Assembly: GCF_003710985.1 (NCBI RefSeq)
Contig: NZ_RHHT01000026.1
Span: 124,001-188,000, forward strand
Reading direction: 5' to 3'
DNA from: Brevibacillus panacihumi
GTDB taxonomy: Bacteria; Bacillota; Bacilli; Brevibacillales; Brevibacillaceae
DNA length: 64,000 nt
Part shown: piece by piece, positions 1 to 9,652 of the stretch
Layout: the number at the start of each line of letters is the position of its first letter
Numbering within the stretch: position 1 is the first letter of the stretch
Position numbers and translations under genes: made by a program
Notes under the pieces: generated by a model
The model's database searches: none
The model's input: only the letters and a program-made list of their open reading frames with translations
Told to the model about the DNA's origin: nothing

Positions 1-6
1 CCCTGC

Positions 7-996
7 TTAGTAGGTAAAGGTCGATATCAACTCTTTCAACTCCTCTGCCATGTTAGCAAGGGATCTGGCCGATGCGGAGATCTCTTCCATGGAAGCGAGC
101 TGTTCTTCCGTAGATGCCGCTACTTCTTCTGACGTTGCGGCATTTTCTTTCACAAAGAGGGCAAGCTGATCCGCTGCGGCTGAAACCTCTTGGACCTCGT
201 CGGACATCTGATGGGCCGTCACTGAAATCGCCTCGATTTGGGGAGAGATTTCCCTCATGCTCGTTACAATCGTCTGGAATTTCTCGATTGCCTCCTCCGA
301 CACGTTGATGCCGTTTTGGACCTCGTCGGTAACCTGTTCCATGATTTGTACCGTGTTTTCGGTATCATGTTGAATCCCTTTCAGGATTTCAAAAATTTGC
401 TTCGCCGATGTTTGGGATTGTTCGGCTAGCTTCGCTATTTTAATTCCCGAATTGGTTTCATGATTGCTTTGGTCACAAAGTAAATGACCACAGCTCCAGC
501 CAGGAGTGCTCCAAGCAAAACAAACAAGGTTGCGTGAAGGATCTTGGAGGCAGCATCATCTACCTCAGATGAAAACATTACGCCAACAATCTTCCAACCG
601 GTCAATTCATTGGAGGCAAAGGTCATTTCCTTGCTTTCACCATTCAGTTCATAGGGAAAATGACCAACCTCCACTTGATAGATCAAATCGATGATGCTCT
701 CTGTAGCCTTTGAACCGCTCTCCGCAGTCGGGTGAACAATGTAGTTCCTGTCTTTATCAAGAAGAGCAGCGTACCCCTTTTTCCCGATTTTGACTTGTTC
801 CGTAAGTTTTTGAATATCACTTATGTATAAATCTGCAGCCACCACTCCGGAACCATCCTTTAGTTTCTTGGCGACGGTAAGAATCACTTTTTTCGTAGCC
901 CGATCCACATAAGGGGTGGTAATCACGACATCCCCGTTGCGTTCATCCGCGTCTTTATACCAGTTCCGTTGCCGCGGATCAAAATCTATTTTTCTA
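7..996 (-). pseudogene. Methyl-accepting chemotaxis receptor, 3' part (disrupted)
   Basis: On the minus strand this encodes the C-terminal half of a dCache sensor domain (DPRQRNWYKDA, then YAALLDKDRNYIVHP), a membrane helix near 470-540, and the first residues of a HAMP domain (KPIRELK). The frame then hits a stop near 435. A different frame continues with KLAEQSQTSAKQI and the receptor tail to the stop at 7. The rest of HAMP and roughly the first half of the signalling domain are missing, so there is an internal out-of-frame deletion as well as the transposon. The 5' part of the same gene lies at 15410-15781. The product cannot signal. Which ligand it sensed is unknown. Confidence 0.85.
992..996. 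repeat. Target-site duplication, left copy (TTCTA)
   Basis: The five bases TTCTA directly precede the left terminus and recur directly after the right terminus at 15410-15414. Confidence 0.9.
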
Positions 997-1033
997 GGGG
1001 TAGTACCAGCGAAGCTGACACCACCCGCAAAGT
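997..1033 (+). repeat. Left terminal inverted repeat of the transposon
   Basis: These 37 bp start with GGGGTAGTACCAGCG and are identical to the reverse complement of 15373-15409. The four leading G residues are typical of Tn3-family ends. The tnpI stop codon lies just inside. Confidence 0.95.
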
Positions 1034-1041
1034 GAATGTAA

Positions 1042-1656
1042 TTAAATAGGAAATTTATTGATAACCTCGTTGTACTCTTGTTGGGCATCTGTGATTGCAA
1101 GCTTAGAATAGACTTCCAACGACTTGCGGCTTTCGTGGCCGGAGTACGGTTGTATGAGCGCGTCATCGATGCCCTGCTTTTTGAGCCAAGTCAACAGGAA
1201 ATGTCGTAGCTTGTGCGGCGACAGATTTTGCACAAGGCAGGCTTCCTCCGAATATTTGGCCAGAATCTTTCGTATCCCCCGATCCGTATATTTTTTCTTC
1301 CAAGATGATTCGAACAGGTAAACCCCCTGCTTCTTTTTCATCGAATCGGCGTGCATAGCCAGCATTTCTTTGAACGATTGAGGGAAGGGGACAATGCGAT
1401 CTTTGCTGCCTTTGCCTTTGTTAATCCGGATTTGGCAGTAGTGGAAATCAACATCGGACAACTTGATATTGATCAGCTCGCTTACTCGAACGCCGGTATA
1501 TAGAAGCGTCTTGACGATCATCATATCTTGAAAGTTCTTCGCTTTCCAAACCACGTCGTAGTAGCGTTTAAGCTCCTCTTCTGTAGGTACATAAGGAAGC
1601 TTCTTTGCTACTTTTGGAACCTCAATCTCCAGTTCCGCTCTAAGATGCTGGAACAA
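1042..1656 (-). CDS. tnpI: Tyrosine recombinase of the transposon (TnpI-like)
   Basis: This is a tyrosine recombinase/phage-integrase fold protein that would resolve transposition cointegrates. The catalytic set is visible: Arg in TGVRVSEL, Lys in GKGSKDR, HKLR, GHES, and the Tyr nucleophile in LEVYSKL near the end. The called start is a TTG at 1656. The frame stays open upstream to about 1734, where a stop occurs next to the tnpA stop, so only a short N-terminal DNA-binding part exists. At about 204-230 residues it is shorter than known TnpI proteins (about 280-300). It lies between the left terminus and tnpA, as expected for a TnpI-type Tn3 element. A second copy of its 3' half is at 4474-4773. 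Activity is plausible but the short N-terminus is a concern. Confidence 0.85.
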   Translation of the reverse strand: MFQHLRAELEIEVPKVAKKLPYVPTEEELKRYYDVVWKAKNFQDMMIVKTLLYTGVRVSELINIKLSDVDFHYCQIRINKGKGSKDRIVPFPQSFKEMLAMHADSMKKKQGVYLFESSWKKKYTDRGIRKILAKYSEEACLVQNLSPHKLRHFLLTWLKKQGIDDALIQPYSGHESRKSLEVYSKLAITDAQQEYNEVINKFPI

Positions 1657-1744
1657 GCTTTTGAGATAGGTATAATCTGGCCTTTCTCCACGAAGATATT
1701 TGGACAGTTCCTTCGCTTTACGTTTCGGCGATTTCGTCTCTCAC

Positions 1745-4369
1745 TCACGCGATAACACCTTCTTCCAACGGAAGGCGTTCGTTCATGTTCAGTCTGAATG
1801 TACCATAAGGGTTTACATGCGTGTATATCAGCGGGGTAAGCGCCCGTAAGTCTTCCGGAGTCATCATATCGTACCATTTACGGTCGGATAGGACGCTTTG
1901 CAACATAATGGTATTAATGTACACCAGACAGTTTTGCAGAAGGTGAAGTGATAATACGGCCATCTCTTGATCCTCTAACCGGTTGGTGGAAATTTCTCCG
2001 TCTTTGCCGTAAAAAATAAAGCTGTTGGCCGAATTCCAGTTTTCCACAACATTCAAACCTTCATTGATCTCGCGACGCAGCTCTTCAGAGTGAAGGTAGT
2101 CGCACAGGAATATCGTCTTGACCGCTTTGCCGAGTTCCCCCAATGCTTGATAGGTCGGATGCTTTAGGTTATTAAGGGTAAATCGTTTCAGGATTGCTTC
2201 CGTTTCGGCGGTTCCAAGGCGCAGGGCCGTTGCGTACTTCATCATTTGATCGTACTGCTGCCGAATCAGTTCCCAATTGATTGGACGGGTCAGTACCGGT
2301 TGTAAATTAGGATAGGCATCCGTCATGCCTGGCTCGGGCCTGTACAACTTTTGCGAATGAATCGCCTTGAGTCGAGGCATGAGCTGATAACCCAAAAGAT
2401 AACAAAATGCAAACGCAACCTCGCTCTGGCCGTGCGAGTCCACATAATTCTTCTCGACTTTCATTTCGGTACAGTGACGAAGCAATCCTTCCATCATGGC
2501 TGCAACTTCGGAGGAGGAGCACGATTTGAGCTGCGAGTAGATGCATGTCGAGTTCTTCTCAACGTGCCAATAAATCATAACGCCACGGCCGCGGTAACGA
2601 ATATGCCATTCCGTCATAAGGTTTTGATCCCATGCGCCAAACTTTTTCGAATCCGAGGCACAGGATGTCGTGGCATCGCCCCAAATCTCTTGCATCCAAA
2701 CACGGAAAATCGCGTTCACCACTTCGGATATCGCGTTTCGAAGATTGTCCTTATGAATGAATTTCCTCCGGACGTACAACAAATCCTTGTAGCTTTCTCC
2801 ATGCTCACCGGCACTCACACGTTTTAGGCCGGTGTTCGTTCCGAGGCCATATAGGGATAGGATAAGTCTTTTTTGCAGCGTATCCCGTCCTAACGCTTCA
2901 CGAACAGCAACGGTCTTGAATTTTTCCGTAAATCCAACTCGAAGATCGGCTTCTTTCAAAATATCCAATAGGCTCGTCATCGGCCAACGCCGAAGCATCT
3001 CTGCTTTTATACGTGATAAATTGACCGGTTCTGCTTGTGGTTCTAACGGAGACAAGCTGATCCATCCATTCCCTTTCTCCGTGATCCGAACCTTGGGGTT
3101 CTTCTGGAGTCCGGTATCGAGTTTTTCCAATCCTTCTTTCATGGCTTGCTTCAACGTTGCAATGAATGCTTCCGCGTCCAACGGCTGCTTTAGAGCTTTG
3201 TAATTTTCTTCTCGCCGATCTTCGAAGTCTGTTGGCAAGTCATCGTCCGGATTACGGTACCGCTTCGCTCCGACCACCCATATCTCCTTGCAACGAAGCT
3301 TTTCCCGTAAAGCTTGCAGGACGCTTATCTCATAATTCATCCGATTAATCCGCTCTTGTCCTTTCTCGTCCTTCTCAACAATGATTTCTTTATTAACAGT
3401 ACGGATCACACCATCTACCGGAATTTCTTCGGACATTGGCAAATAATGATGACCAGTATCCGAATATTTCTTGACCAGCTCCAACGCACGAATCACCGGA
3501 CGATGTACTTCATTGTTTGATCGAAATTTCAGGATGCCTAATATTTCGGGAACCATACGGCGGTAGTGACTCCCATAGGAAGCCCGAATAATGGTATGAA
3601 TTTTCTCTCGGTAGGCCGGTCCGGTGTGTTTGAATTCTTTTATCAAATCCCGTAATGTTTGTTCATTAACAACCGGGAAAATGACATCACGAATTACTCC
3701 ATCTGGATTATTGATTGCGGACTGCGCCATGTTGAATAAAATTCCATACTTATTGCTTACCTTGCGTAAGTCATTCAGAATTTCCTTTTCGACTTTACGT
3801 TCTGCTCTTACTCCTATCCGATGGACGATCTGAATAAGCAGCTCGATCAAATTGTCCGTTATTTCCATACTTCTTAGCCGGAAGAAGGCGGCCAACAGTG
3901 TATAACGGATCGGATCAGGATGCCGGCGAAGTTCCCTGAGATCCTCTGTTGCGGTCCGCTGTTGGTACTTGGTCAATACTTTAAGAGGGATATCACGAAA
4001 CAGATCATCCGGAAGTTCCAGATTTCGAATCGTTCGTAGCTTGCTTACTTCTCTTAACACACTTTCAACACCTGGTTTGCCTGGATCGGACTTCAGCTCT
4101 TGAAAAGAAAGAAGTCCCCCGTCGCTGCTTGAACCGCCCTGTTCTTCATCCAGAAATGCGATGCGCTCTACAAGTGAATCCAATTTAGACAAAGACGACG
4201 TGGGCATCTTGCCCAGTGTGGCTTGGAAAAATTGCTCTTCATATGTACAGATTGCCGCTCTAATAAGTCGCTCGATGCGATCGGGCGTAGGCGGTACAAC
4301 TTTTATCTCCCGAAATCGCCGGTATACAATCTCAACCAAATGTTCGAAGTCGTGATCCTGGAATAACAC
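1745..4369 (-). CDS. tnpA: Tn3-family DDE transposase, N-terminally truncated
   Basis: The 874-residue frame is a Tn3-type transposase that would cut and join the terminal repeats. Family hallmarks include [12 protein letters not shown] near the start and, in the C-terminal half, [26 protein letters not shown] and the closing THVNPYGTF. Family members are about 990-1000 residues, so roughly 115 N-terminal residues are absent. The homologous frame continues upstream without a start to about 4426 and ends at the internal terminus at 4428, so a rearrangement removed the 5' end. A GTG at 4369 could start translation, but no good ribosome site was found. Its missing N-terminal region binds terminal repeats in the family, so autonomous transposition is unlikely. 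Confidence 0.85.
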   Translation of the reverse strand: MLFQDHDFEHLVEIVYRRFREIKVVPPTPDRIERLIRAAICTYEEQFFQATLGKMPTSSLSKLDSLVERIAFLDEEQGGSSSDGGLLSFQELKSDPGKPGVESVLREVSKLRTIRNLELPDDLFRDIPLKVLTKYQQRTATEDLRELRRHPDPIRYTLLAAFFRLRSMEITDNLIELLIQIVHRIGVRAERKVEKEILNDLRKVSNKYGILFNMAQSAINNPDGVIRDVIFPVVNEQTLRDLIKEFKHTGPAYREKIHTIIRASYGSHYRRMVPEILGILKFRSNNEVHRPVIRALELVKKYSDTGHHYLPMSEEIPVDGVIRTVNKEIIVEKDEKGQERINRMNYEISVLQALREKLRCKEIWVVGAKRYRNPDDDLPTDFEDRREENYKALKQPLDAEAFIATLKQAMKEGLEKLDTGLQKNPKVRITEKGNGWISLSPLEPQAEPVNLSRIKAEMLRRWPMTSLLDILKEADLRVGFTEKFKTVAVREALGRDTLQKRLILSLYGLGTNTGLKRVSAGEHGESYKDLLYVRRKFIHKDNLRNAISEVVNAIFRVWMQEIWGDATTSCASDSKKFGAWDQNLMTEWHIRYRGRGVMIYWHVEKNSTCIYSQLKSCSSSEVAAMMEGLLRHCTEMKVEKNYVDSHGQSEVAFAFCYLLGYQLMPRLKAIHSQKLYRPEPGMTDAYPNLQPVLTRPINWELIRQQYDQMMKYATALRLGTAETEAILKRFTLNNLKHPTYQALGELGKAVKTIFLCDYLHSEELRREINEGLNVVENWNSANSFIFYGKDGEISTNRLEDQEMAVLSLHLLQNCLVYINTIMLQSVLSDRKWYDMMTPEDLRALTPLIYTHVNPYGTFRLNMNERLPLEEGVIA

Positions 4370-4427
4370 ATTTTTGCATAGCCAATCGATTACCTCTTCA
4401 GCATCTTGGATGGTATCCTCACGAAAG

Positions 4428-4464
4428 GGGGTAGTACCAGCGTAGCTGTCACCAAGGGCAAAGT
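4428..4464 (+). repeat. Internal relic Tn3-type terminus
   Basis: This 37-bp stretch matches the outer terminus at 32 of 37 positions; the differences are at positions 16, 22 and 28-30. It has the same orientation as the left end and is followed by the same tnpI 3' region, so it is the left end of a second, related element. The truncated tnpA reading frame stops being recognisable exactly at its border. No partner end with a matching 5-bp duplication was seen. Confidence 0.88.
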
Positions 4465-4473
4465 AGATGTAAA

Positions 4474-4773
4474 TTAAATGGGAAATTTATTGATAACCTC
4501 GTTATATTCCTGCTGGGCATCGGTGATTGCAAGCTTCGAATAGATTTCCAATGACTTCCGGCTTTCATGACCGGAATACGGCTGTATGAGTGCGTCATCG
4601 ATGCCCTGTTTATTGAGCCAGGTCAACAGAAAATGACGCAGCTTGTGTGGCGACAGGTTTTGAGCAAGTTTAGCTTCCTCCAAATATTTGGCCAAAATCT
4701 TCCGTATTCCCCGATCCGTGTACATTTTCTTCCACGATGATTCAAATAAATAGACCGCATGTTTTTTCTTCAA
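4474..4773 (-). pseudogene. 3' remnant of a second tnpI
   Basis: About 99 residues closely match the C-terminal half of the tnpI at 1042-1656, including HKLR, GHES and the Tyr in LEIYSKL. The first catalytic Arg, the Lys and everything upstream are gone. It sits next to the internal relic terminus in the same order as at the left end. The dpaA gene begins its 3' end about 100 bp further on, so cargo joined at the break. Confidence 0.85.
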
Positions 4774-4871
4774 AGTATTCGAGTAAATGACTGAACAATC
4801 CTGCCCCGTTTATTCAGTGATGCACGCTGAAACTCAAAAAAAACGATGGATCGGTTCCATCGTTCGCGATC

Positions 4872-5798
4872 TCATAACCCGGAAGGACAAGCAAGTATAT
4901 CCATTTGCTCTCGATTTTGACTCCGTTCGTCCTGGATCAATTGACATAACGTTCTCGCCAATATACGTCCAGCCGTTCTTGGCGCGACCAATCCCGGTAA
5001 ACTTGGTGCCAACAAGGCCTTGATTCCACGTTTTTCGGCAAAACGAAAATCGGTTCCACCTGGTTTGGAAGCCAAATCAATAATAATAGCGTGATGCGGA
5101 ATACGGGTCAACACACGAGAAGTAAGGATTTGCTCCGGAACCGTGTTAAAAATAATATCCACATTTACGCCTTCATCGTACAAATCTTTCGTATAAAACG
5201 GCTCAATCCCCATCTCCCATGCACGTGCAAACTGCTCCGGTTTCTGCACCCCCGCTTTGACGTGTGCACCCAGGCGCTGAAGCATTCCGGCTAACGTAAG
5301 ACCGATTCTCCCCAAACCCAGCACCATACAACGCGAACCATGTATGGTAATGTCCGTATGTTGAATGGCCATCAATAAGGCGCCTTCCGCAGTGGGAATG
5401 GAATTGTATATGGCAACATCGTCCCTGCTGAATAATTCAATCAGATCTATTCCTAGTTCCACGCAAAGGTTCCTCAAGTAAGACTTGGCTATGCCAGTAC
5501 AGACTTTTGCGTGTTTCGGCAAGGAAGACATATATTCCTTGTTCAGCAATAACGTTTCAGATGAAAATGAAGACTCTACTCTGCCATGGTCGTCTGTACC
5601 GACAACCGGTAATATCAATACATCAGCATTGCGAAGCACCTCCCTCGTAAGCTTGGAATGCTGAACTTCAAGAAGTTGTTCGTGCAAATCTTCATAACCG
5701 ATTACCACAACATTTGCATCCAGGTCTGTGAATGACCGAATGATTTCAAGATGTCGGGCATCGCCTCCAAGGAAAACAATATGCAGACCCGTTAACAA
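4872..5798 (-). CDS. dpaA: Dipicolinate synthase subunit A
   Basis: DpaA (SpoVFA) is the NAD(P)-binding dehydrogenase-like subunit that makes dipicolinic acid in the mother cell for loading into the spore core. The 308-residue protein begins MLTG, like Bacillus DpaA, with a GGDAR nucleotide-binding start, the conserved FERDDIAIYNSIPT-like block (here SRDDVAIYNSIPTAEG), an internal Rossmann motif LGLGRIG, and DLASKPGGTDF. The start is TTG at 5798, preceded by GTAGGGGGA. It is the last gene of a leftward group after the YunC-like gene (36 bp gap). The usual partner dpaB is not adjacent and not in this window, so this copy would need a DpaB encoded elsewhere. It is probably an extra mobile copy, which I infer and cannot confirm from the window. 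Confidence 0.92.
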   Translation of the reverse strand: MLTGLHIVFLGGDARHLEIIRSFTDLDANVVVIGYEDLHEQLLEVQHSKLTREVLRNADVLILPVVGTDDHGRVESSFSSETLLLNKEYMSSLPKHAKVCTGIAKSYLRNLCVELGIDLIELFSRDDVAIYNSIPTAEGALLMAIQHTDITIHGSRCMVLGLGRIGLTLAGMLQRLGAHVKAGVQKPEQFARAWEMGIEPFYTKDLYDEGVNVDIIFNTVPEQILTSRVLTRIPHHAIIIDLASKPGGTDFRFAEKRGIKALLAPSLPGLVAPRTAGRILARTLCQLIQDERSQNREQMDILACPSGL

Positions 5799-5834
5799 AA
5801 AATCCCCCTACTTTCCTTAAGTATGGATTTAAAA

Positions 5835-6149
5835 TTAACTAACCTCGTTTACCATCTTTAAAAGCGCATCTGCTCCTTTCATCCCAGGGCAAATTCCGCG
5901 TAATTCCGTCTCTGTGGTCTCCATATCGAGTGGGGCATCCAGCAATTGCTCTATTGTTCGTACCCCGGTTGCGCGTCCTGCCACAATGCGGCGATCGTTT
6001 AATTTCTCATTTAACAAACGAATATCAAGCGCTCCGCACATGATATATCCGTGATCGGTTGTGATGGCCAGAAGTGTTGTTTTGGGCAGGGCGACCTCGA
6101 TACTTATAACCTGATGACCTTCAACTTCAATCGGTTTCATCATGATCAT
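5835..6149 (-). CDS. YunC-like DUF1805 protein
   Basis: This 104-residue protein resembles the DUF1805/YunC family, small cytosolic proteins of unknown function found in Bacillales. Features are the strand-rich start IEVEGHQVISIEVALPKTTLL, the central GYIMCGALDIRLLN, and VAGRATGVRTIEQLLDAPL. An AAGGAG site lies 11 bp before the ATG at 6149. It sits between the cardiolipin synthase-like gene and dpaA in one leftward run. Its place in a spore-related group suggests a sporulation role, but no reaction can be assigned. Confidence 0.8.
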   Translation of the reverse strand: MIMMKPIEVEGHQVISIEVALPKTTLLAITTDHGYIMCGALDIRLLNEKLNDRRIVAGRATGVRTIEQLLDAPLDMETTETELRGICPGMKGADALLKMVNEVS

Positions 6150-6321
6150 CTATGATGCAGCTCCTTTTTTTCTACACTATATGCCGGGCGTGATATTTGC
6201 ACCATAGACTGTTGCCCAAATCCGATATTACTTGTATTCGTTGGAAGCCTTCTCCCCTTTCGCCATATACATGTGTAAATTGGACTTCGATTCAATTCCA
6301 TGTAATTTTTGAGATTTAGAT

Positions 6322-7836
6322 TTATAACAAAGGAGATAACAAACGCGCTGCTTGATCAAGCATGCGCTCGGAAGAGGTACGATGCATATGATCTTCCAAA
6401 CGATATGGAGTAGCCTCGGCGAGATCCCGTTCGAATTGTTCCGTAAGCTCCCGGGCCACATCAGAATGATACATCACTGCACACACTTCGTAGTTTAAAC
6501 GGTAACTACGGAGATCGTAGTTGGAAGAACCCACTTCGGCAATCTCGCCATCGATAATCATGACTTTGGCGTGCAATACCCCTTTGTTGTACTGAAACAC
6601 ATTGATCCCTGCTTCCACGAGTTCGCCATAATACGTACGGCTTGCAGCTCCTGCAACTTTAGGAATCACTTGGCGCGGCACCAGTAATCTCACTCGAACG
6701 CCACGCGCCGCGGCTGTTTTGATGGCCATCATGATATCCGCATCGGGTATAAAATAAGGGTTGGTCACGTCGATGGTTCGGGTCGCCTGCGTCAGGCAGA
6801 TGAAATGCATTTCCCGAATGACCGGAGTAGGCAGCCCGGGATTGCCTTCGAATATCTGTATATAGACGTTATGCGAATCCTTGGATGGGGAAGCTTTTCC
6901 CATGTGGGTGCCTTCCATCGTTCCCAGCTCCGATCCCCATTCCCATCCGTATCCTCGTTCTGTTTTGCCGGATGGAAATGGATGAATGGCTTTATCGTCA
7001 GAAAGTTGAGCGGATTCAGGGAGAAATTTTGCCTTTCTCGTTAAATGGAGCATGTCCGGTGACGCCATTTTCCAGTGAGCCTCAAAAACGGCTTTCACAT
7101 CATCCGCTGTTTCGCCGGTTAACCGCATATGAGTGTCGCGCCAAAAATCGACATCCGGCTTCATTCCGGTATACTCGTCCCCAACGTTGATTCCTCCCAT
7201 GAAGGCTTCCTTTCCGTCGACGATGACGATCTTGCAATGATCCCGGTATGTCAAGTTGGATAGTACCCAGGGGAATCGCAAGGGAAAGATGGTCCTGCAT
7301 TCAATGCCTGCTTCCATCATCCGGCGAACCGCATGTTTGGGAAACGACCGGCTTCCCCAGCCATCCCTTATAAAACGAATGTTCACACCGGATAAAGCGC
7401 GGTCAATCAGCACATCTGTGATACGTTTACCGATATGGTCATTCCGGTATATGTAATATTCCAGATCGATTGTCTTTTGTGCGGCCTGAATTGATTGAAG
7501 GAGTTTTCCGTAGGTTTCCATCCCGTTCGTGAGGATTTGGACGTAACCGGTTCGAAGGCCACTGACAGACAAAGGTTGCAAAGCCCGAGCGATAACAAAA
7601 GCGGAGTCACCACATGCTGAAGGCAACGCTATCGGGTTATTGTGCGAAGAAACGAGCTTGTCCCGCCGCATTTGCACAGGATTCGTTACGAACAGGTAAC
7701 AAACGAATCCGATAATCGGTAATACAAGTCCGACTGATATCCAAGTCAACGCTTTGGCGGGGCGGCGCACCTCCCGAACCGCAATAATGATCAACAGTGC
7801 CGTATTTACTAGCCATAATCCTGCTATCCATGCCAA
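6322..7836 (-). CDS. cls: Cardiolipin synthase-like phospholipase D family protein
   Basis: This is a two-domain phospholipase D enzyme that would join two phosphatidylglycerols into cardiolipin at the membrane. Two HKD motifs are present: HCKIVIVDG followed by GGIN, and HAKVMIIDG followed by GSSNYD. Two membrane helices precede them (WLVNTALLIIIAV and WISVGLVLPIIGFVCYLFV). I chose the TTG at 7836 because GGGAGG lies 8 bp upstream, giving about 504 residues, the usual length. A longer open frame to 8007 would overlap the DUF1657 gene. Phospholipase D genes next to DUF1657 genes recur in Bacillales spore-related mobile clusters (from memory). An insert of about 40 residues rich in Ser, Gly and Lys lies between the two halves. 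Confidence 0.9.
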   Translation of the reverse strand: MAWIAGLWLVNTALLIIIAVREVRRPAKALTWISVGLVLPIIGFVCYLFVTNPVQMRRDKLVSSHNNPIALPSACGDSAFVIARALQPLSVSGLRTGYVQILTNGMETYGKLLQSIQAAQKTIDLEYYIYRNDHIGKRITDVLIDRALSGVNIRFIRDGWGSRSFPKHAVRRMMEAGIECRTIFPLRFPWVLSNLTYRDHCKIVIVDGKEAFMGGINVGDEYTGMKPDVDFWRDTHMRLTGETADDVKAVFEAHWKMASPDMLHLTRKAKFLPESAQLSDDKAIHPFPSGKTERGYGWEWGSELGTMEGTHMGKASPSKDSHNVYIQIFEGNPGLPTPVIREMHFICLTQATRTIDVTNPYFIPDADIMMAIKTAAARGVRVRLLVPRQVIPKVAGAASRTYYGELVEAGINVFQYNKGVLHAKVMIIDGEIAEVGSSNYDLRSYRLNYEVCAVMYHSDVARELTEQFERDLAEATPYRLEDHMHRTSSERMLDQAARLLSPLL

Positions 7837-7915
7837 GAAAATCAGCCTCCCAATCCAGTCATCTACGAGGGAATAAAGGGGCAGCCATACCGAGAAGAGA
7901 TCGGCATGGCCTTTT

Positions 7916-8122
7916 TTAGAAACCTTTATACTGCGGTTCTTCCTGTTCAATTTGTTGTAACCGTGGAGTGACCTGGTCAATAATGTTTTGTGTCTGTTGC
8001 GCTGCATTTGTGAACGTGGTTTTGGCCTGCTGGTTTTGTGAATTTAACGCAAACTGTTCAAAGCTGGCCTGTGCGCTTTTTAATGAAGCTACAGCTGTTT
8101 TCACTTGAGAAGCTACCGTCAT
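7916..8122 (-). CDS. DUF1657 small spore-associated protein
   Basis: This 68-residue Ala/Gln-rich helical protein starts MTVASQVKTAVASLKSAQAS and contains FEQFALNSQNQ and the tail QIEQEEPQYKG, all hallmarks of DUF1657. These small proteins are typically encoded in Bacillales spore operons such as spoVA2mob; their function is unknown. The ribosome site AGGAGGTGATT precedes the ATG at 8122 at ideal spacing. It is followed by the cardiolipin synthase-like gene. A possible forespore-type -10 (CATATTA) lies 33 bp upstream. Confidence 0.92.
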   Translation of the reverse strand: MTVASQVKTAVASLKSAQASFEQFALNSQNQQAKTTFTNAAQQTQNIIDQVTPRLQQIEQEEPQYKGF

Positions 8123-8154
8123 GTTGAATCACCTCCTGAAATGGCATCCATATG

Positions 8155-8161
8155 TAATATG
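8155..8161 (-). promoter_or_regulatory. Possible sigma-G-type -10 upstream of the DUF1657 gene
   Basis: On the minus strand CATATTA resembles the forespore sigma-G -10 consensus (CATACTA-like). The -35 region is not convincing. It is offered because the downstream gene family is known to be forespore-expressed. Confidence 0.3.
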
Positions 8162-8211
8162 TCAACCCGTCAGAAAAATAATGAATGGTAAAATTTGATG
8201 ATTGGCTATTG

Positions 8212-8785
8212 TCAGGGGTTAGAGTCTTTCTGAAAAGACTTACCGCAATCTATGCCCTTCTTGGCAATGCTTGAAGCCAGCAAGTACAGCCCAACATAGA
8301 TAGGAAAAGAATAGGTATGTTTCCAGTGAACGGGGTGGTATAAATCGGCCATTTGTGAAACCGGCTCGGCCACAAAAGCGGAAAATCCCCAAATAGGAGA
8401 GCTTTGAACAACGGATGTATGCCAGACTTGTACTGGTGTAAGAACATAACCGTGACGGGAAGAAGTGAAAAATTCCATGGGAAATTGGCCGGCATGAACG
8501 GTATGACTTCCCAGTGATAATGCCAGAGTCCCATGGCAATCCCAAGCTGGTCCAGCCACGATGACACGATAATCATTGTAAACCCGGATAGGAGAAACTG
8601 TCCCGTAGCTCTCTTATCCCGAAATCCGATCCAAATAGCCAGGGGCATATCGATAAACCTACTCCAAACCACCATTGCCGCGTAAACAGTACGTGAGTGC
8701 GCCAAATGTCAGTCATGTTGCGGTGTGCTTCAACAATCAATTGATAGGATTGTTCGATTGCATGATGAATCTGATTTTCGTCCAC
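8212..8785 (-). pseudogene. CBO0543-family membrane protein, frameshifted
   Basis: Three reading frames together reconstruct one CBO0543-type multipass membrane protein of unknown function, common in Bacillus and Clostridium spore-formers. The segments in order are WRTHVLFTRQWWFGVGLS, FRDKRATGQFLLSGF with WNFSLLPVTVMFLHQYK, then FVAEPVSQMADLY with HWKHTYSFPIYVGLYLLA. Two frame changes separate them, near 8620-8690 and near 8400. A GTG start at 8785 follows AAAGGGGTGG. It lies between a hypothetical gene and the DUF1657 gene in the same direction. It is either a real pseudogene or carries sequence errors. Confidence 0.75.
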
Positions 8786-8847
8786 TGATATGCCACCCCT
8801 TTCCGTTATCCGCTTACCGATCATTTTTCATCCAATACGTGCCTGTT

Positions 8848-9321
8848 TTATATACGCGAGTTTCCATACAGTATATTCGACGTTACAAATACGCCGACCG
8901 GCGGCAGCGAAGTTGAAGGCGGTTGCGGTGGGATATAGCCGCTATACCCCGCCAAGCTTATATCAGTTGTCGCTACCCAGGTTCCATATTCGCCCGCCTG
9001 TAAAGAAGAGGGCAGCATCCGCAGACGTCCGGTGAGAACCAAATGCCGAAGTTGAATCTTGACATCGTCATAGATGGTTAATTGGCCGGAGTAGGCGGCG
9101 TAGGGGGAATGAAACATGATCTGCTGCGTGCTTTCATTCCAACTTCCTTCAATCGGAATCGGCGTTCCGCGAAATTGGATGGTGCCTTGAATTTGCTGGT
9201 CCTGCAAAACACGCATTACTAGTTTGCCCCACACAACCGGTCTTCCGGCGACAGATGCATGAACTCCCCATATGGAAAAGGGAGGTAAACTCTTTGTACT
9301 TGTTTGAGCCGCAACGGACAT
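8848..9321 (-). CDS. Hypothetical protein, first gene of the leftward cargo run
   Basis: I do not recognise this 157-residue protein. It starts at ATG 9321 after a GAGGAG site 9 bp upstream. It has no signal peptide or membrane helix and looks strand-rich, with a central part (GTIQFRGTPIPIEGSW, YSGQLTIYDDVKIQLRHLVLTGRL) suggestive of a small beta-barrel or sandwich, then a Pro-rich PPQPPSTSLPP stretch. It heads the leftward run with the CBO0543-like, DUF1657, cls-like, YunC-like and dpaA genes, so a spore coat or spore envelope role is possible but is only an inference. A CATATAA motif at 9354-9360 on the minus strand could be a sporulation -10. Confidence 0.65.
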   Translation of the reverse strand: MSVAAQTSTKSLPPFSIWGVHASVAGRPVVWGKLVMRVLQDQQIQGTIQFRGTPIPIEGSWNESTQQIMFHSPYAAYSGQLTIYDDVKIQLRHLVLTGRLRMLPSSLQAGEYGTWVATTDISLAGYSGYIPPQPPSTSLPPVGVFVTSNILYGNSRI

Positions 9322-9652
9322 GATTCATCACTCCTCAAAGTTAGATCACGTCATTATATGCGTCCTCGGAAAAAATGCCAGTCACTGGGCAAGAATTCTT
9401 TGCAGATAACCGAACATGATCAAGTAAAAGAAGATGGACATTCTCTTATACTGGTTGTTTCTTAATGCAGACAGGTTTCGAACAAAATTGTTTCAACCCA
9501 TCCCAGTTGCCCCAGATGTAATTTTTACATCGATTTGGTTGTCTTGGGGCAGAGGTAGTCCAGTTTTTAATGCTTGTACTGAATGTTGGTAACATGCAGG
9601 CATCCGCCTTTCCAAATTTATGCAAACAGCATTTAAGTTGTCCAGAAACGAA
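9322..9652. other. Gene-poor stretch inside the transposon
   Basis: No family was recognised here. On the minus strand a 62-codon frame (9493-9681) overlaps the end of the decayed tnpA and has no convincing ribosome site. A 19-codon hydrophobic frame starting MSIFFYLIMFGYLQ lies near 9373-9432. A possible sporulation-type -10 (CATATAA, minus strand) is at 9354-9360. Confidence 0.4.

Noticed and set aside
435-1166. Single 243-residue protein spanning the left transposon end
   Set aside because: Its first part is read through the transposon terminus from the tnpI region in another frame; only the part below 996 is chemotaxis receptor.
6322-8007. Longer cardiolipin synthase start at 8007
   Set aside because: It would overlap the DUF1657 gene and has no ribosome site; TTG 7836 has GGGAGG at good spacing.
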